A stretch of 64,000 nucleotides of DNA from Flavobacteriales bacterium (lineage in GTDB: Bacteria; Bacteroidota; Bacteroidia; Flavobacteriales; Flavobacteriaceae): positions 186,001 through 250,000 of the forward strand of contig JACJYY010000005.1 in NCBI GenBank assembly GCA_020635875.1, given 5' to 3'. The notes below the pieces were generated by a model. That model saw only the letters and a program-made list of their open reading frames with translations, had not been told where the DNA came from and ran no database searches. Shown piece after piece: positions 43,537 through 53,517 of the stretch (the stretch's first letter is position 1; the number at the start of each line of letters is the position of its first letter). A program made the position numbers and the translations under genes.

Positions 43537-46500
43537 TTATTGTGCTTTTGCTTGTTCTGCTCTCTTTTTTAATACTGCTTTGTAATCTCTAGGGAAAATC
43601 TTAGCAATATGCTGAACATTATTATCGAAATCTTTCAATAAGAATGTAGCTAAAGCACTACCTGTTTTTGCAATATGCTCTTCTAATAAACCTTTGACTA
43701 AAGTGATGTCATTTTGATCTAACGGATCTACATCTACCATCTCGGCATTCAGATTCGTTTTAAGTGTTTTATTGACATCCCATATATAAGCGATACCACC
43801 ACTCATACCTGCCGCGAAGTTACGCCCTACATCTCCTAAGATTAAAGCTGTACCTCCTGTCATGTACTCACAACCGTGATCTCCGATTCCTTCAACAACG
43901 GCGGTAACTCCAGAGTTACGTACACAGAAACGCTCTCCTGCCATACCACGAATAAACGCTTTACCTCCTGTTGCTCCATAGAAAGCAACGTTACCGATAA
44001 TACTGTTCTCTTCTGGTTTGAAAGTAGCATCCTTGCTTGGATATACCGCTAAATGAGCTCCTGATAATCCTTTACCGAAGTAATCATTTGCATCTCCTTC
44101 AATCTCTAAAGTGATACCCTTATTACAGAAAGCTCCAAAACTTTGACCCGCTGTACCTGTAAATTTGAAGTGTAAGCTATCTGTTGGCATACCTTCAGAT
44201 CCATACACTTTTGTCACCTCATGAGACAAAATTGTTCCTGTTGCGCGGTCTGTATTAATAATGTCAAACGCTGCTTTTACTTTTCCTTTATTCTCAATAG
44301 CATCTTTAGCAACATCAATTAATTTCCAGTCTAGTGACAATTCCAATTCGTGGTCTTGAGGTTCGGCTTTGTACAGTGGTAAATCGGATTGAATAGGTTG
44401 CATTACACGTGTTAAATCCACTTTGTCATATTTCCAATGCTTTAAGTCTTTCTTACGCACTAAACATTGATATTGACCAACCATTTCATCAATTGTACGG
44501 AAACCTAATTCGGCCATTATTTCACGTGTTTCCATAGCCAAGAAAGTAAAGAAATTCACTACATGCTCTACCTTTCCTGCAAACTTTTGACGTAAATCAG
44601 GATTTTGAGTAGCGATTCCTACAGGACATGTATTCAAGTGACATTTACGCATCAAGATACAACCTTCAACTACTAAAGCAGCTGTGGCAATACCCCACTC
44701 TTCTGCACCCAATAGAGTCGCCATTACGATATCCTGACCTGTCTTAATTTGTCCATCGGTTTGAATAGTAACGCGCTGACGTAATTTATTTTTTACTAAG
44801 GTTTGATGTGTTTCAACCAACCCTAACTCCCAAGGCAATCCTGTGTGTTTGATTGAACTCATCGGCGATGCTCCTGTTCCTCCGTCATAACCTGCAATCA
44901 ATATATGATCTGCTTTGGCTTTAGCTACACCTGACGCAATTGTTCCAACACCTGCTTTTGATACTAGTTTAACACTAATACGAGCATCTCTGTTAGCGTG
45001 CTTAAGGTCAAAAATCAATTGTGATAAATCCTCAATAGAATAAATATCATGGTGTGGTGGTGGAGAAATTAATCCTACTCCTGGCGTAGAATTACGTACT
45101 CTACCAATCCAGTCATCTACTTTAAATCCTGGCAATTGTCCTCCTTCTCCTGGCTTAGCTCCTTGAGCCATTTTTATCTGAATCTCATCAGCTTCTGCCA
45201 AATATTTACTGGTTACCCCAAAACGTCCTGAAGCTACCTGCTTAATAGCAGAACGCATACTGTCTCCATTAGCCATTTTTTCGTAACGTTTCTCATCTTC
45301 TCCTCCTTCTCCAGTATTACTTTTAGCTCCAATACGGTTCATTGCCATAGCTAATGTCGTATGTGCTTCCCAAGAAATCGACCCGAAAGACATCGCACCT
45401 GTTGCAAAACGAGGCATGATTTTTTCGATTGGCTCTACTTCACTCAATGGCACAGAATCTCTATCATTTTGTACAGTCAATAAACTTCTTATCGTGCACG
45501 CCTTTTCACCGTGATTATCCGCTGCCAAAGAGTATTTCTTAAACAACGCATAATCTCCCTTTCGAGTGGCTTGTTGCAATAAATGTACTGTCTCCGGGTT
45601 GTACATGTGGTACTCCCCTTTTCTCTTCCATTGATACAATCCCCCCTCTGGCAAAATAGCCTCATGTAATGGAGATTTAAATCCTTGGAAGTGTTTAGTT
45701 AATGTCTCACGAGCAATTTCATCTAAGCCCACACCTTCAATACGTGATACGGCACCTGCAAAATATTGTTTTACAACATCATTTGATATCCCTAAAATCT
45801 CGAAAATTTGAGCTCCATGGTAAGACTGTAAAGTTGAAATTCCCATTTTAGAGAAAATCTTTAACAACCCATTTTTTACCGATTTAAAATAGTTTTCTTT
45901 TAGTTTTTCGATTGGCAAATCCGAATCAATTACTCCTGTATCTTTCATCTTACGAATTCCAGATAAGGCCAAATATGGATTGATTGCCGTTGCACCAAAT
46001 CCTATCAAAGTAGCAAAGTGATGTACTTCTATTACATCTCCTGCCTCTACGATTAACCCAATACGTCCACGTACACCATTTCTAATCAAATGATGGTGAA
46101 CTGCCGAACACGCTAATAATGAAGGGATAGCGGCGTGCTCTGAATCAATATTCCTGTCTGATAAGATGATTAATTCATAGCCATCGTCAATTGCATCCAT
46201 AGCATAACGACAGATTCTGTCTAATGCTTTTTTAAGAACACCTGGCTCTCCTGACGCTTTGAAGTACGTTTGAATTGTTTTAGATTGGAAAATTCCTGTA
46301 TCTATACTTCTTATTTTTTCTAGACTCTCATTATTTAATAATGGATGTGGCAACGTAATACAATGAGCAGCCATTGGATCTTCATCCAATAAATTATGTC
46401 TTGATCCGATTACCGTAGACAACGACATCACTAAACGCTCTCTCAATGGATCAATTGGCGGATTGGTTACCTGAGCAAATAACTGCTTAAAATAATTGCT

Positions 46501-48045
46501 CAAATGTTGTGGTTTTTCACTTAAAACAGCAATTGGCGTATCTACCCCCATAGAACCCATTGGCTCTTTTCCTGAAGTAGCCATTTCTTTTAAGATCATG
46601 TCCATATCCTCACGAGTATAACCAAAAGCACGCTGTAAAATACTAATTTGATCTTCCTCTAAACGCGTATATCTAAATTTAGGCGTTGGGATATCTTCTA
46701 ATTTTATCTTATAATTATCCAACCATTCTTTATATGGTTTTGATGTCGCTAAGTTTTTCTTTAAATCGTCATCACTGATAATTTCTCCTTTACTCATGTC
46801 CACCAAGAACATTTTTCCTGGCTGCAATCGTCCTTGCTTAATTACCGTATTAGGATCTACTGGTAATGCTCCTGATTCAGAGGACATAATCACTCTATCA
46901 TCATCTGTTACACAAAATCTCGAAGGACGCAATCCATTTCTATCTAAGGTAGCTCCGATTATGTTTCCATCTGTAAATGAAACCGAAGCAGGACCATCCC
47001 ATGGCTCCATCATACAAGCATGGTACTCATAAAAAGCTTTCTTTTCTTCATCCATGCTTTCGTGTCCATCCCAAGCCTCTGGAATCAACATCATCATTAC
47101 ATGTGGCAATGAACGTCCTGAATGCACCAACATTTCCACAACATTATCCAAACAAGCAGAATCCGACTGGTAGTTAGGCACTAAAGGCAATACCATATCC
47201 AATTCTTGTTTGGTAAAGTTTTTACTTTCAAAATTTTTCTCGCTTGAGCGTAACCAGTTCAAGTTTCCTTGCACTGTATTAATCTCGCCGTTATGCGCTA
47301 AGAATCTAAATGGCTGAGCCAACCTCCATGATGGTGTGGTGTTTGTTGCGAAACGTGAATGCACCATCCCGAAAGCTGAAGTTGCTTTTGGGTTAGTTAA
47401 ATCCTTAAAATAACTTCTTACCTGTAAACTTCTTAACTGTCCTTTATAAATTATCTTTCTAACAGACAAGGAAGCCACATAAAATCCACTTGGATCATTT
47501 GATGTAATATTAGAAATTTGATGGGACGTGTAATTTCTTAACACGAACAATCTTCTCTCAAAGGCTGTATCATCAGTAATATCGAAAGGTCTTTCAATAA
47601 AAATTTGCTCCATATGAGGCTCTACTGATTTAGCAGCCTCCCCTAAATCTGAGTTATCTACAGGAACCTCACGGTATCCTAATATTTTGAACCCTAATTT
47701 ATCCGCAGATCTATTGATTATATGTCTACATTCTTCTCTTAATGCTCTATTCTTTGGGAAAAACAGCATCCCCACCGCATATTGTCCTGCACGTGGCAAA
47801 TCAAATCCTAATGAATTAGCTGCTTCAAACAATAATTCATGTGGAATCTGTATCTGAATTCCTGCTCCATCTCCTGTGTTTTTCTCATATCCAGTAGCCC
47901 CTCTATGTTCCATGTTTTCTAACATGGTTAAGGCATCTGAAATAATCTGGTGAGACTTCACTCCTTTAATGTTGGCTACAAATCCAACCCCACACGAGTC
48001 AAACTCAAACTCTTCCTGGTACAAACCAAAATTATGCTTCTTCAT
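43537..48045 (-). CDS. gltB: Glutamate synthase large subunit
   Basis: GltB joins ammonia released from glutamine to 2-oxoglutarate. The 1502 residues match the family. The N-terminal class II glutaminase has its nucleophile Cys at C18 in FDSCGVGF after a short propeptide. The FMN synthase domain has GEGGEDEKRY, PGEGGQLPG and GYDGGTGASP. The 3Fe-4S cysteines are in CILMRKCHLNTCPVGIATQ. A GXGXG beta-helix domain forms the C-terminus. The promoter TTG-N20-TAGTTTTG lies 16 bases upstream. Confidence 0.97.
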   Translation of the reverse strand: MKKHNFGLYQEEFEFDSCGVGFVANIKGVKSHQIISDALTMLENMEHRGATGYEKNTGDGAGIQIQIPHELLFEAANSLGFDLPRAGQYAVGMLFFPKNRALREECRHIINRSADKLGFKILGYREVPVDNSDLGEAAKSVEPHMEQIFIERPFDITDDTAFERRLFVLRNYTSHQISNITSNDPSGFYVASLSVRKIIYKGQLRSLQVRSYFKDLTNPKATSAFGMVHSRFATNTTPSWRLAQPFRFLAHNGEINTVQGNLNWLRSSEKNFESKNFTKQELDMVLPLVPNYQSDSACLDNVVEMLVHSGRSLPHVMMMLIPEAWDGHESMDEEKKAFYEYHACMMEPWDGPASVSFTDGNIIGATLDRNGLRPSRFCVTDDDRVIMSSESGALPVDPNTVIKQGRLQPGKMFLVDMSKGEIISDDDLKKNLATSKPYKEWLDNYKIKLEDIPTPKFRYTRLEEDQISILQRAFGYTREDMDMILKEMATSGKEPMGSMGVDTPIAVLSEKPQHLSNYFKQLFAQVTNPPIDPLRERLVMSLSTVIGSRHNLLDEDPMAAHCITLPHPLLNNESLEKIRSIDTGIFQSKTIQTYFKASGEPGVLKKALDRICRYAMDAIDDGYELIILSDRNIDSEHAAIPSLLACSAVHHHLIRNGVRGRIGLIVEAGDVIEVHHFATLIGFGATAINPYLALSGIRKMKDTGVIDSDLPIEKLKENYFKSVKNGLLKIFSKMGISTLQSYHGAQIFEILGISNDVVKQYFAGAVSRIEGVGLDEIARETLTKHFQGFKSPLHEAILPEGGLYQWKRKGEYHMYNPETVHLLQQATRKGDYALFKKYSLAADNHGEKACTIRSLLTVQNDRDSVPLSEVEPIEKIMPRFATGAMSFGSISWEAHTTLAMAMNRIGAKSNTGEGGEDEKRYEKMANGDSMRSAIKQVASGRFGVTSKYLAEADEIQIKMAQGAKPGEGGQLPGFKVDDWIGRVRNSTPGVGLISPPPHHDIYSIEDLSQLIFDLKHANRDARISVKLVSKAGVGTIASGVAKAKADHILIAGYDGGTGASPMSSIKHTGLPWELGLVETHQTLVKNKLRQRVTIQTDGQIKTGQDIVMATLLGAEEWGIATAALVVEGCILMRKCHLNTCPVGIATQNPDLRQKFAGKVEHVVNFFTFLAMETREIMAELGFRTIDEMVGQYQCLVRKKDLKHWKYDKVDLTRVMQPIQSDLPLYKAEPQDHELELSLDWKLIDVAKDAIENKGKVKAAFDIINTDRATGTILSHEVTKVYGSEGMPTDSLHFKFTGTAGQSFGAFCNKGITLEIEGDANDYFGKGLSGAHLAVYPSKDATFKPEENSIIGNVAFYGATGGKAFIRGMAGERFCVRNSGVTAVVEGIGDHGCEYMTGGTALILGDVGRNFAAGMSGGIAYIWDVNKTLKTNLNAEMVDVDPLDQNDITLVKGLLEEHIAKTGSALATFLLKDFDNNVQHIAKIFPRDYKAVLKKRAEQAKAQ

Positions 48046-48060
48046 CTAAAAAAATTTTTA

Positions 48061-48091
48061 CAAAACTAGGTAAATAACTAAAAATGTACAA
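48061..48091 (-). promoter_or_regulatory. gltBD promoter
   Basis: On the minus strand TTG (48089-48091), 20 bases, then TAGTTTTG (48061-48068). This is the complete flavobacterial layout, with a leader of about 12 bases. Confidence 0.7.
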
Positions 48092-48172
48092 CTACATCCC
48101 TAACCCTTAACTAACTATTAATAATATGACAGAAAATCACTATTTATTCTTTCATATACATTCCAAAACAAA

Positions 48173-48201
48173 GTGAGAATTATCAAATTGATAATTCTCA
48201 C
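48173..48201 (-). terminator. Terminator of the small T9SS gene
   Basis: Perfect 14-base arms (48173-48186 and 48188-48201) around one central base, 28 bases past the stop. On the minus strand it is followed by TTTGTTTTGG. Confidence 0.75.
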
Positions 48202-48228
48202 TCAAACACTTTTAACCTTTATATTTAA

Positions 48229-48564
48229 CTATCTCACCACGAGCTTCCTTGTGACAATATAATTTTTTTCATTAATTGTTATGATGTACACCCCCGGAGT
48301 CAAACTGCCTACATCAATTGGCTTATTAGCTCTAACCTCCGCTTGAGAAACCTTCTTACCTAAAACATCATAAATTTCTACATACTTTGACCCATCAAAC
48401 GATGAAGATACATATATCTTTCCATCACTCACAGGGTTTGGATACACCGTTACTTCATCTTGAACAGCCTCGTTAACAACACCGTTTTGAGCCACAACAA
48501 CCTGAGTCGTCACAGTCAAAAAGAAAAGAATCGTTAACAATAAGTTGAAGTATTTTTTCAGCAT
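48229..48564 (-). CDS. Small secreted protein consisting of signal peptide and T9SS sorting domain
   Basis: About 111 residues. A Sec signal peptide ends near VVVAQ. Almost all the rest is a type A T9SS C-terminal domain: VYPNPVSDGKIYV, then YDVLGKKV, then GVYIITI and KLVV at the end. It would be exported through the T9SS but has hardly any cargo. The start ATG at 48562-48564 replaces an upstream TTG inside the promoter box TACATTTG (48613-48620). Confidence 0.85.
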   Translation of the reverse strand: MLKKYFNLLLTILFFLTVTTQVVVAQNGVVNEAVQDEVTVYPNPVSDGKIYVSSSFDGSKYVEIYDVLGKKVSQAEVRANKPIDVGSLTPGVYIITINEKNYIVTRKLVVR

Positions 48565-48612
48565 AATCGCTTTTTTTATAGTAGTAAATGTACTATTATT
48601 TTTTGAAAGGCG

Positions 48613-48620
48613 CAAATGTA
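48613..48620 (-). promoter_or_regulatory. -7 box of the small T9SS gene
   Basis: TACATTTG on the minus strand; it contains a TTG that could be mistaken for a start codon. The leader is about 45 bases. Confidence 0.5.
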
Positions 48621-48647
48621 CAGTATTTTTATATGCTTATTGATAAA

Positions 48648-49475
48648 CTATTCCTTCACCAACTTAGTTGTTGACACTCCTTTATCAGTTTTTACATTCA
48701 CAATATATATCCCTTTAGATAATTTCGAGACATCAAAACTATTTTGTACTACTTGAGGAATACTTAAAACTAATTGACCTCTAAGATTATAGATTTCGAT
48801 TGATTGAATAGCTAGTCCATCTTTGGATTCAATGGTAACCATACCTTGTGTTGGATTAGGTGAAACAGAAAAACCCTTGTCAACAACAAAATTATTCATG
48901 GATAAACTTTCACAATCCAAGCTTACCGTTACAGCAAACCTCGTACTTGTACAACTAGCACCCCTATTACTTATATAGTATGTTTTACCATCTTCAAGTG
49001 GTGTTAGGGCAGAAATGGGATTATCAGAAGGATCGTCGCTTAGATAATATCTATTTCCTGTATCTGTAACAATATCACTTACCGTTGCATTTGGATCGCA
49101 AAAAGTTTGTTCTGACTCACCCAATGGAGTAAAAGCATCAATATATACCACCATCACTGCCTTACGATCAGACTCACATCCTGTTTCTTCATCAAATGTT
49201 GCCGCCCAAACAAAACTACCAGCAGCTATCTCATCTGACAATTTTAATGGGGTTGTTGAAAATTCACTAGAATAGTATCTCAATAGAGAATCATCCCCTT
49301 GAAATGCATTTAGGTCAATCCCATCCTGAAGGGTCTTGAGTTCAGTGGACGAGTTTCTACAGAATCCCCACGCAACAAAATTTGCCACTGGCTTTTCGCA
49401 CTGCGACCAAAGAGAAGTCCAACCAATTAAAGAAAACACTACTGTTTTAATAAAAAAAGAATATGTTTTAATCAT
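48648..49475 (-). CDS. Secreted T9SS-dependent protein, unknown passenger
   Basis: The 275 residues have an N-terminal signal peptide (cleaved after about SLWSQ) and a passenger of about 170 residues with several cysteines. A type A T9SS sorting domain follows (SPNPTQGMVTIES, YNLRGQLV, GIYIVNVKT, KLVKE). The passenger has repeated immunoglobulin-like strands (YYLSDDPSDNP, YYISNRGASC) but no known enzyme motif. It is likely attached to the surface or released. Confidence 0.85.
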   Translation of the reverse strand: MIKTYSFFIKTVVFSLIGWTSLWSQCEKPVANFVAWGFCRNSSTELKTLQDGIDLNAFQGDDSLLRYYSSEFSTTPLKLSDEIAAGSFVWAATFDEETGCESDRKAVMVVYIDAFTPLGESEQTFCDPNATVSDIVTDTGNRYYLSDDPSDNPISALTPLEDGKTYYISNRGASCTSTRFAVTVSLDCESLSMNNFVVDKGFSVSPNPTQGMVTIESKDGLAIQSIEIYNLRGQLVLSIPQVVQNSFDVSKLSKGIYIVNVKTDKGVSTTKLVKE

Positions 49476-49530
49476 CTTATTAGGGTTTTAACATTTGATT
49501 AACAAGTATAAGGCTATTTCCTGAAGCCAC

Positions 49531-49560
49531 AAAAAAACCCTTCCAAATCAATGAAAGGGC
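49531..49560 (-). terminator. Terminator of the sdh operon
   Basis: CCCTT and AAGGG arms with an imperfect stem; on the minus strand GGGTTTTTTT follows. It lies about 40 bases after the sdhB stop. Confidence 0.65.
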
Positions 49561-49598
49561 TTACTACTTATTACTTAAAACTTACGCCTTACTACTTA

Positions 49599-50357
49599 TT
49601 AAAGGCTTGCTTTAAGATATTCTCTATTCATACGAGCGATATTCTCTAAAGAAATTCCTTTAGGACATTCCACTTCGCACGCTCCAGTATTGGTACAGTT
49701 ACCAAATCCTTCTTCATCCATTTGACGTACCATGTTCATTACACGATCCGTAGCTTCTACTTTCCCTTGTGGTAATAATGCGTATTGAGAAACTTTCGCT
49801 CCGACGAACAACATTGCAGAACCATTTTTACACGTCGCAACACAAGCCCCACATCCGATACATGCAGCAGCCTCAAACGACTTATCAGCATCTGCCTTAG
49901 GAATAGGAATAGCGTTTGCATCAATGGTATTACCCGAAGTATTTACAGAAACAAATCCTCCTGCCTGCTGAATACGATCAAAAGCAGTACGGTCTACAAT
50001 CAAATCCTTAATCACTGGAAAAGCCTTAGAACGCCATGGCTCAATATAGATAGTATCACCATCGTTAAAAGAACGCATGTGCAATTGACAAGTTGTAATT
50101 CCTGTATCAGGCCCGTGTGCTCTACCGTTGATAAACAAAGAACACATACCACAAATACCTTCACGACAATCGTGGTCAAAAGCAATTGGTTCTTTTTGTT
50201 CGTTTACTAATTGCTCATTCAATTGGTCTAACATTTCCAAAAATGAACTCGCTGTAGAAACTTCGTTTAATGTATAAGTCTCTAAACTCCCTTTGTCATT
50301 AGCATTTTTTTGACGCCATACTTTAAGGGTAATATTGATATTTTTTGCTTTACTCAT
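49599..50357 (-). CDS. sdhB: Succinate dehydrogenase/fumarate reductase iron-sulfur subunit
   Basis: The 252-residue subunit passes electrons from FAD to quinone. The [2Fe-2S] cysteines are in DCREGICGMCS and the [4Fe-4S]/[3Fe-4S] ligands in CIGCGACVATCK and CTNTGACEVECPKGI. It is last in sdhC-sdhA-sdhB, 12 bases after sdhA, and sits on the cytoplasmic face of the inner membrane. Confidence 0.96.
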   Translation of the reverse strand: MSKAKNINITLKVWRQKNANDKGSLETYTLNEVSTASSFLEMLDQLNEQLVNEQKEPIAFDHDCREGICGMCSLFINGRAHGPDTGITTCQLHMRSFNDGDTIYIEPWRSKAFPVIKDLIVDRTAFDRIQQAGGFVSVNTSGNTIDANAIPIPKADADKSFEAAACIGCGACVATCKNGSAMLFVGAKVSQYALLPQGKVEATDRVMNMVRQMDEEGFGNCTNTGACEVECPKGISLENIARMNREYLKASL

Positions 50358-50369
50358 AACGCTATATTA

Positions 50370-52379
50370 TTATTCGTAACTTCTTTCTTTTAACTCGATG
50401 AACTCGTAGTTCAACTCTTCTTTATGAAGAACCTCTTGACTGATGTCTTCTCCTTTGTACTCCCATGCACCCACAAACTTGAAGTTCTTATCATCCCGTA
50501 AAGCTTCCCCTTTTTCAGTTTGCATTTCTTCACGGAAGTGACCTCCACAGGACTCATTTCGCTGTAAGGCATCCATAGCCATCAACTGTCCTAATTCGAA
50601 GAAGTCTGCTACACGCAATGCTTTTTCTAACTCTGGATTAAGGTCATCCGCACTACCTGGCACAAATACGTCTTTGTAGTATTCTTTCTTTAGTGCTGCA
50701 ATTTCTTCGATGGCTTCTTTTAGGTGTGCTTCATTACGTCCCATACCTACTTTGTTCCACATAATATTTCCTAACTTTTTGTGGAAGTAATCAACAGACT
50801 TGGTTCCTTTATTATTAATAAAGAAATCAATTGATTTTTTCACTTCAGCTTCAGCTTCGTCAAACTCTGGACTATCCGTTGCGATAGCTCCCGTTCTGAT
50901 CTCATCCGCTAAATAATTCGAAATCGTATAAGGTAATACGAAGTATCCGTCAGCTAAACCTTGCATCAAAGCAGAAGCTCCTAAACGGTTGGCTCCGTGA
51001 TCTGAGAAGTTCGCCTCTCCTGCTACAAAACAACCAGGGATAGTACTTTGTAAATCGTAATCTACCCACACACCTCCCATGGTATAGTGTACTGCTGGAT
51101 AAATCTTCATTGGTGTTTCGTATGGGTTCTCATCGGTAATCTTTTGATACATCTGGAATAAGTTACCATACTTTTCTTCCAACCATTTCTTACCCAATCT
51201 ATCAATAGTTTCATCCGATGGATTGTGATCCCCTTGTGCATAAGCGGATTGTTTACCTTTACTTACAATCTCAGAGGCAAAGTCTAAGTAAACTCCTTCG
51301 TTAGTATCATTTGCTTCGATACCATAACCTGCATCACAACGCTCTTTAGCCGCTCTAGAAGCCACGTCACGTGGCACTAAGTTACCAAAGGCAGGGTATC
51401 TTCTCTCTAAATAGTAATCTCTATCTTCTTCGGCAATATCAGTCGGTTTCAAACGTCCTTCTCTAATCGCTTGTGCATCTTCTAATTTCTTTGGCACCCA
51501 AATACGTCCTGAGTTACGTAATGACTCTGACATCAACGTTAACTTAGACTGATTGGTTCCGTGTACTGGAATACACGTTGGGTGAATTTGCACATAACAA
51601 GGATTAGCGAAAGCGGCTCCTTTTTTATGTATTTTCCAACCTGCCGTTACATTACTTCCCATCGCGTTGGTAGACAAGAAATAAACATTTCCATAACCTC
51701 CCGATGCAATTACCACGGCATGTGCTGAATGTCTTTCAATCTCTCCGTTTATCAAATTACGTGCGATAATTCCTCTTGCTTTACCGTCTACTTTCACAAT
51801 ATCTAACATCTCATGACGGTTAAACATCTTAACACGACCTAATCCAATCTGACGAGATAAAGCTGAATAAGCACCTAACAATAATTGTTGTCCCGTTTGA
51901 CCTGCCGCATAGAACGTACGTTGTACTTGCACCCCTCCAAACGAACGGTTGTCCAACATCCCTCCATACTCACGTGCAAAAGGAACACCTTGTGCCACAC
52001 ACTGGTCAATGATGTTACCCGACACCTCAGCTAAACGATGTACGTTTGCTTCACGTGCACGGTAATCACCCCCCTTGATTGTATCATAAAATAAACGATA
52101 CGTACTATCGCCATCATTTTGATAATTCTTAGCAGCATTAACCCCTCCTTGTGCAGCAATTGAGTGTGCTCTACGTGGCGAATCCTGAAAACAAAATGCT
52201 TTTACGTTATATCCCATCTCCCCTAAAGAAGCGGCTGCTGATGCACCTGCTAATCCTGTTCCTACAACGATAATATCAATCTTACCACGGTTATTAGGAG
52301 CAACCAACTTTAAGTTATCTTTATATTTAGTCCATTTCTCTGAAATGTGACCTTCTGGTATTTTAGAATCTAATTTCAT
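50370..52379 (-). CDS. sdhA: Succinate dehydrogenase/fumarate reductase flavoprotein subunit
   Basis: The 669-residue catalytic subunit has the FAD-binding VVGTGLAGASAAASLGEMG and the covalent-FAD His in RRAHSIAAQGGVNAA. HPTCIP and the capping domain region RNSGRIWVPK also match. The type is the Bacteroidota/epsilonproteobacterial succinate:quinone reductase, which can run as fumarate reductase in some members. It lies 18 bases after sdhC. Confidence 0.96.
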   Translation of the reverse strand: MKLDSKIPEGHISEKWTKYKDNLKLVAPNNRGKIDIIVVGTGLAGASAAASLGEMGYNVKAFCFQDSPRRAHSIAAQGGVNAAKNYQNDGDSTYRLFYDTIKGGDYRAREANVHRLAEVSGNIIDQCVAQGVPFAREYGGMLDNRSFGGVQVQRTFYAAGQTGQQLLLGAYSALSRQIGLGRVKMFNRHEMLDIVKVDGKARGIIARNLINGEIERHSAHAVVIASGGYGNVYFLSTNAMGSNVTAGWKIHKKGAAFANPCYVQIHPTCIPVHGTNQSKLTLMSESLRNSGRIWVPKKLEDAQAIREGRLKPTDIAEEDRDYYLERRYPAFGNLVPRDVASRAAKERCDAGYGIEANDTNEGVYLDFASEIVSKGKQSAYAQGDHNPSDETIDRLGKKWLEEKYGNLFQMYQKITDENPYETPMKIYPAVHYTMGGVWVDYDLQSTIPGCFVAGEANFSDHGANRLGASALMQGLADGYFVLPYTISNYLADEIRTGAIATDSPEFDEAEAEVKKSIDFFINNKGTKSVDYFHKKLGNIMWNKVGMGRNEAHLKEAIEEIAALKKEYYKDVFVPGSADDLNPELEKALRVADFFELGQLMAMDALQRNESCGGHFREEMQTEKGEALRDDKNFKFVGAWEYKGEDISQEVLHKEELNYEFIELKERSYE

Positions 52380-52397
52380 AATCTCTTTCGTTTGTGA

Positions 52398-53258
52398 TTA
52401 TTTGAAAAAATGAATGTACACTGGGATGATAGCGAACAATAGCGGTACGATAATCGCAAATCCTTTTCCGAAAGCTTTTACTCCCGATTGGAATTTTGTT
52501 GCTCCCAATGATTGGAATGCACTTTGGAATCCATGCAATAAGTGGAACCCTAACGCAATCATTGCAATAACATATAAAATCGTTGCAATCAATCCTGTTT
52601 TAGGATCTTTAAAAAAATCAATCGTAATCTTGTAAAGATCTTTATACAATTCTGCGACTTTTACATTTGCTTGCGCGCTGTATACTTCTGTTCTATTCTT
52701 AATGATATAAGGCTTTGGATTAGCCATATCCATAACAGTGGTATCACCAGCTGTCTTGAATTGTTCTACAGGAATATAATCTCCTATTTTTGTACTAATA
52801 TAGTACTCCCTTTCAGTTCCTTGTACTGATATAGTTTTGGTAGCAATTGGCATGTTCTCATCAAAATGCATCTTAGCCCAAAAGTTTACCATATGTGTCA
52901 CGATAAAAACTAAAATAACTGTTCCTAAAACTGCCATGTTACGAGATGCCCAAGTACTGTTTGCCGAAGCTTGATCCATAGCGTACTTTACTGGACGAGC
53001 CGAATTGTTTTGCCTCGCTAACATAATACCATCAATCGCATGAAAAATAATTGAGATGTAAGTCACATAACTCAATAATTTAACCGCAGGGTTCGTTGTC
53101 ATAAACAACGCATATTGATTAAACTGTAACGGTGTCCCAAACAAAAGCTGTAAGTTACCAGCCAAGTGACCCGCCAAAAACAAGCATAAAAATAACCCTG
53201 TAAGAGCCATCCAATATTTCTTTGCTATTGATGACTTTAAAAGTGCTGATTTTGCCAT
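52398..53258 (-). CDS. sdhC: Succinate dehydrogenase cytochrome b subunit (single long anchor)
   Basis: The 286-residue protein has five membrane helices and is the type B one-subunit diheme anchor. Candidate heme His residues lie in LFLAGHLAGN, IFHAIDG, VTHMVNF and FHLLHGFQSA. An insert of about 60 residues between helices 3 and 4 is usual in Bacteroidota. It is the first gene of the operon. Confidence 0.94.
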   Translation of the reverse strand: MAKSALLKSSIAKKYWMALTGLFLCLFLAGHLAGNLQLLFGTPLQFNQYALFMTTNPAVKLLSYVTYISIIFHAIDGIMLARQNNSARPVKYAMDQASANSTWASRNMAVLGTVILVFIVTHMVNFWAKMHFDENMPIATKTISVQGTEREYYISTKIGDYIPVEQFKTAGDTTVMDMANPKPYIIKNRTEVYSAQANVKVAELYKDLYKITIDFFKDPKTGLIATILYVIAMIALGFHLLHGFQSAFQSLGATKFQSGVKAFGKGFAIIVPLLFAIIPVYIHFFK

Positions 53259-53298
53259 AATTTATATTAAATATTTACTATTCCGTTAAAAATTCACA

Positions 53299-53306
53299 CA
53301 AAAATA
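53299..53306 (-). promoter_or_regulatory. sdhCAB -7 box
   Basis: TATTTTTG on the minus strand matches TAnnTTTG; the predicted leader is about 37 bases. Confidence 0.55.
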
Positions 53307-53461
53307 CGGCTTTTAAAATTACGTACTACTACTTAATTAAGCTTTTAATAATTATTTATAATCATTCTATTTTACCTTGCTTTTAGCAGGAATTTTCCTT
53401 ACAAAAACCTTCTTTTTACTTCTTTTTGACATCCCCTTGAGTATTAGGTCATTTGCATAAA

Positions 53462-53491
53462 AAAAGAGGCGCTTAACTAAACACCTCTTTT
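53462..53491. terminator. Hairpin between sdhC and the IS982 remnant
   Basis: AAAAGAGG (53462-53469) pairs with CCTCTTTT (53484-53491). It gives a T-run on both strands and would stop transcription from the IS remnant entering sdh. Confidence 0.7.
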
Positions 53492-53517
53492 CGGATTAAT
53501 AAATTAAAACTCTATTA

